A stretch of 64,000 nucleotides of DNA from Azotosporobacter soli (GTDB lineage: Bacteria > Bacillota > Negativicutes > SG130): positions 186,001 through 250,000 of the forward strand of contig NZ_JAUAOA010000003.1 of NCBI RefSeq assembly GCF_030542965.1, in the 5' to 3' direction. Numbering within the stretch: the stretch's first letter is position 1; every line of letters starts with the position of its first letter. The position numbers were made by a program, and so were the translations under genes. Shown here piece after piece: positions 63,209-64,000 of this stretch. The notes under the pieces were generated by a model that was given only the letters and a program-made list of their open reading frames with translations, was not told the DNA's origin and searched no databases.

Positions 63209-63256
63209 GCAAGAAAGGCTTACCTCAAATAGCAGCGCTATTTCGGGGTAAGCCTG
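63209..63256 (-). terminator. Hairpin in the tpl upstream region
   Basis: AGGCTTACC.AAATAGC / GCTATTT.GGTAAGCCT stem, T-rich on the minus strand. It is the only structure between the SNF2 stop (63328) and the tpl control region, and probably ends the SNF2 transcript. Confidence 0.65.
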
Positions 63257-63327
63257 ACTCAGTCAAACGAGAACAGTTTTATCTTGACACGTAGCGAATT
63301 AATCCGTGTTTCCCTAAGCAGTCACTG

Positions 63328-64000
63328 TTATAAACCGAATAAGTCTCTGACTTCCGCTTCGCCCAGTTTGTTCAGGAACGTTTCGCCCGGTTGGATCAGA
63401 CCGTCAATGATCTCCCGTTTCTTTTCCTGCAGTTTGTATATCTTCTCTTCGATCGTATCTTTCGCAATCAGCTTATAAACCTGCACAGCCCGCTGCTGGC
63501 CAATCCGGTAGGCACGGTCGGTAGCCTGATCCTCGACCGCAGGGTTCCACCATGGATCATAATGAATAACCACGTCTGCGCCGGTAAGATTCAGCCCTGT
63601 GCCGCCCGCTTTCAAGGAAATCAGGAACACCTCCGCCTGTCCGCCGTTAAAAGCATGCACAAGGCGCATGCGTTCCGCAGCAGGCGTACTGCCGTCGAGA
63701 TAAAAATGCTGAATGTCTTCCGCCGCCAGTTCACGACGGATCATGCCGAGCATTTCGGTAAACTGTGAAAACACCAAGATGCGATGTCCGCCGCTGACCG
63801 CGTCCGTTACCAATTCTTTGAGCATTTCAAGTTTACCGCTGCCGCCGTCATAGCCATCGAGAAAGAGACCGGGGTGACAGCACACTTGGCGTAAACGCGT
63901 AAGCAGCGTCAAAATTTTGATCTGGCTCTTGGCAAAACCGTTGGTCGCCACTTCCTGTTCAAATTCGCGCCGCGCCTGGAGCAGCCATGCGTCATAAACT
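63328..64000 (-). CDS. SNF2-family DNA helicase, C-terminal part
   Basis: 224 codons; the gene enters from the right edge. The frame is open through 64000. The visible part is the second RecA lobe of a SNF2/Rad54-like ATPase: 'SQIKILTLLTRLRQVCCHPGLF', 'ILVFSQFTEMLGMIRREL' (motif IV), 'LISLKAGGTGLNLTGADVVIHYDPWWNPA' spread over motif V, and 'QATDRAYRIGQQRAVQVYKL' (motif VI). Bacterial members often carry an N-terminal SWIM zinc domain, which would lie outside the window. It remodels or translocates on DNA; the role is unknown. Confidence 0.92.
   Translation of the reverse strand, partial: VYDAWLLQARREFEQEVATNGFAKSQIKILTLLTRLRQVCCHPGLFLDGYDGGSGKLEMLKELVTDAVSGGHRILVFSQFTEMLGMIRRELAAEDIQHFYLDGSTPAAERMRLVHAFNGGQAEVFLISLKAGGTGLNLTGADVVIHYDPWWNPAVEDQATDRAYRIGQQRAVQVYKLIAKDTIEEKIYKLQEKKREIIDGLIQPGETFLNKLGEAEVRDLFGL

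Overview
The window looks like chromosome of an anaerobic, Gram-negative-type Firmicute, most likely a Negativicutes/Sporomusaceae-like bacterium. This is an inference from several traits together: a 509-residue MmdA-type carboxyltransferase of the kind used in succinate/propionate metabolism, an RND-type adaptor protein, strong AGGAGG ribosome-binding sites, selenium metabolism, tyrosine phenol-lyase, and many c-di-GMP and two-component proteins. No rRNA, tRNA, CRISPR array, phage or insertion-sequence transposase was seen. Most genes lie on the minus strand and many gene ends carry a strong intrinsic terminator.

Layout. 1-5.8 kb: the N-terminus of an efflux adaptor, a 7TM-DISM diguanylate cyclase, and a glycosyltransferase / HD hydrolase / tandem-GNAT operon. 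6.0-8.8 kb: an unknown helical protein, a 161-bp fold-back repeat, a 55-residue unknown, an isochorismatase-like hydrolase and a PhzF isomerase. 8.8-11.4 kb: an 855-residue protein joining a ribokinase-like region, an AAA+ ATPase and a RyR domain. 11.5-13 kb: a YedE/YedF selenium pair in which YedF carries an in-frame TGA at the catalytic Cys position, followed by a SECIS-like hairpin (probable selenoprotein). 13-16 kb: a D-lactate-dehydrogenase-like FAD/Fe-S protein. 16.6-17.8 kb: a yybP-ykoY-type (Mn2+) riboswitch with terminator in front of a CaCA antiporter. 17.8-22 kb: a LacI regulator with purine nucleoside phosphorylase, then a two-component pair. 22-24 kb: a degenerate Nudix protein and a PIN-PhoH ATPase. 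24-30.4 kb: a CHASE-PAS kinase, xylulokinase, SatP-type acetate permease, a second copy of the fold-back repeat, and mmdA. 30.5-40.1 kb: two large c-di-GMP proteins (Cache-HAMP-PAS-GGDEF-EAL and CHASE4-HAMP-GGDEF-HD-GYP), a nucleotidyltransferase, a DUF4127 protein and RecQ. 40.3-43.7 kb: a polar amino-acid ABC importer, a universal stress protein and YwbE. 43.7-50 kb: HrpB, a YdcF-like protein, an SDR, and an Ada-Ogt-AlkA alkylation-repair operon. 50-58.9 kb: glyoxalase-like protein, GNAT, CheW, TauE/SafE, an exported protein, MATE, MFS and transketolase. 58.9-63.1 kb: tyrosine phenol-lyase behind a sigma-54-type promoter, next to a TyrR-like sigma-54 activator and an EamA transporter. 63.3-64 kb: the C-terminal part of a SNF2 helicase.

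How the parts fit. Three circuits can be read from the sequence. (i) The TyrR-like activator has ACT, PAS, a GAFTGA-bearing AAA+ domain and a C-terminal HTH. It sits just downstream of tpl, whose upstream region has a near-consensus -24/-12 element, so amino-acid-responsive control of tyrosine breakdown is likely. (ii) YedE and YedF overlap by 4 nt and probably move or activate selenium/sulfur species, with YedF itself selenium-dependent. (iii) Cation export by the CaCA protein is probably induced by Mn2+ through the riboswitch. The most unusual single gene is the ribokinase-like/AAA+/RyR protein, whose role cannot be deduced from the window.
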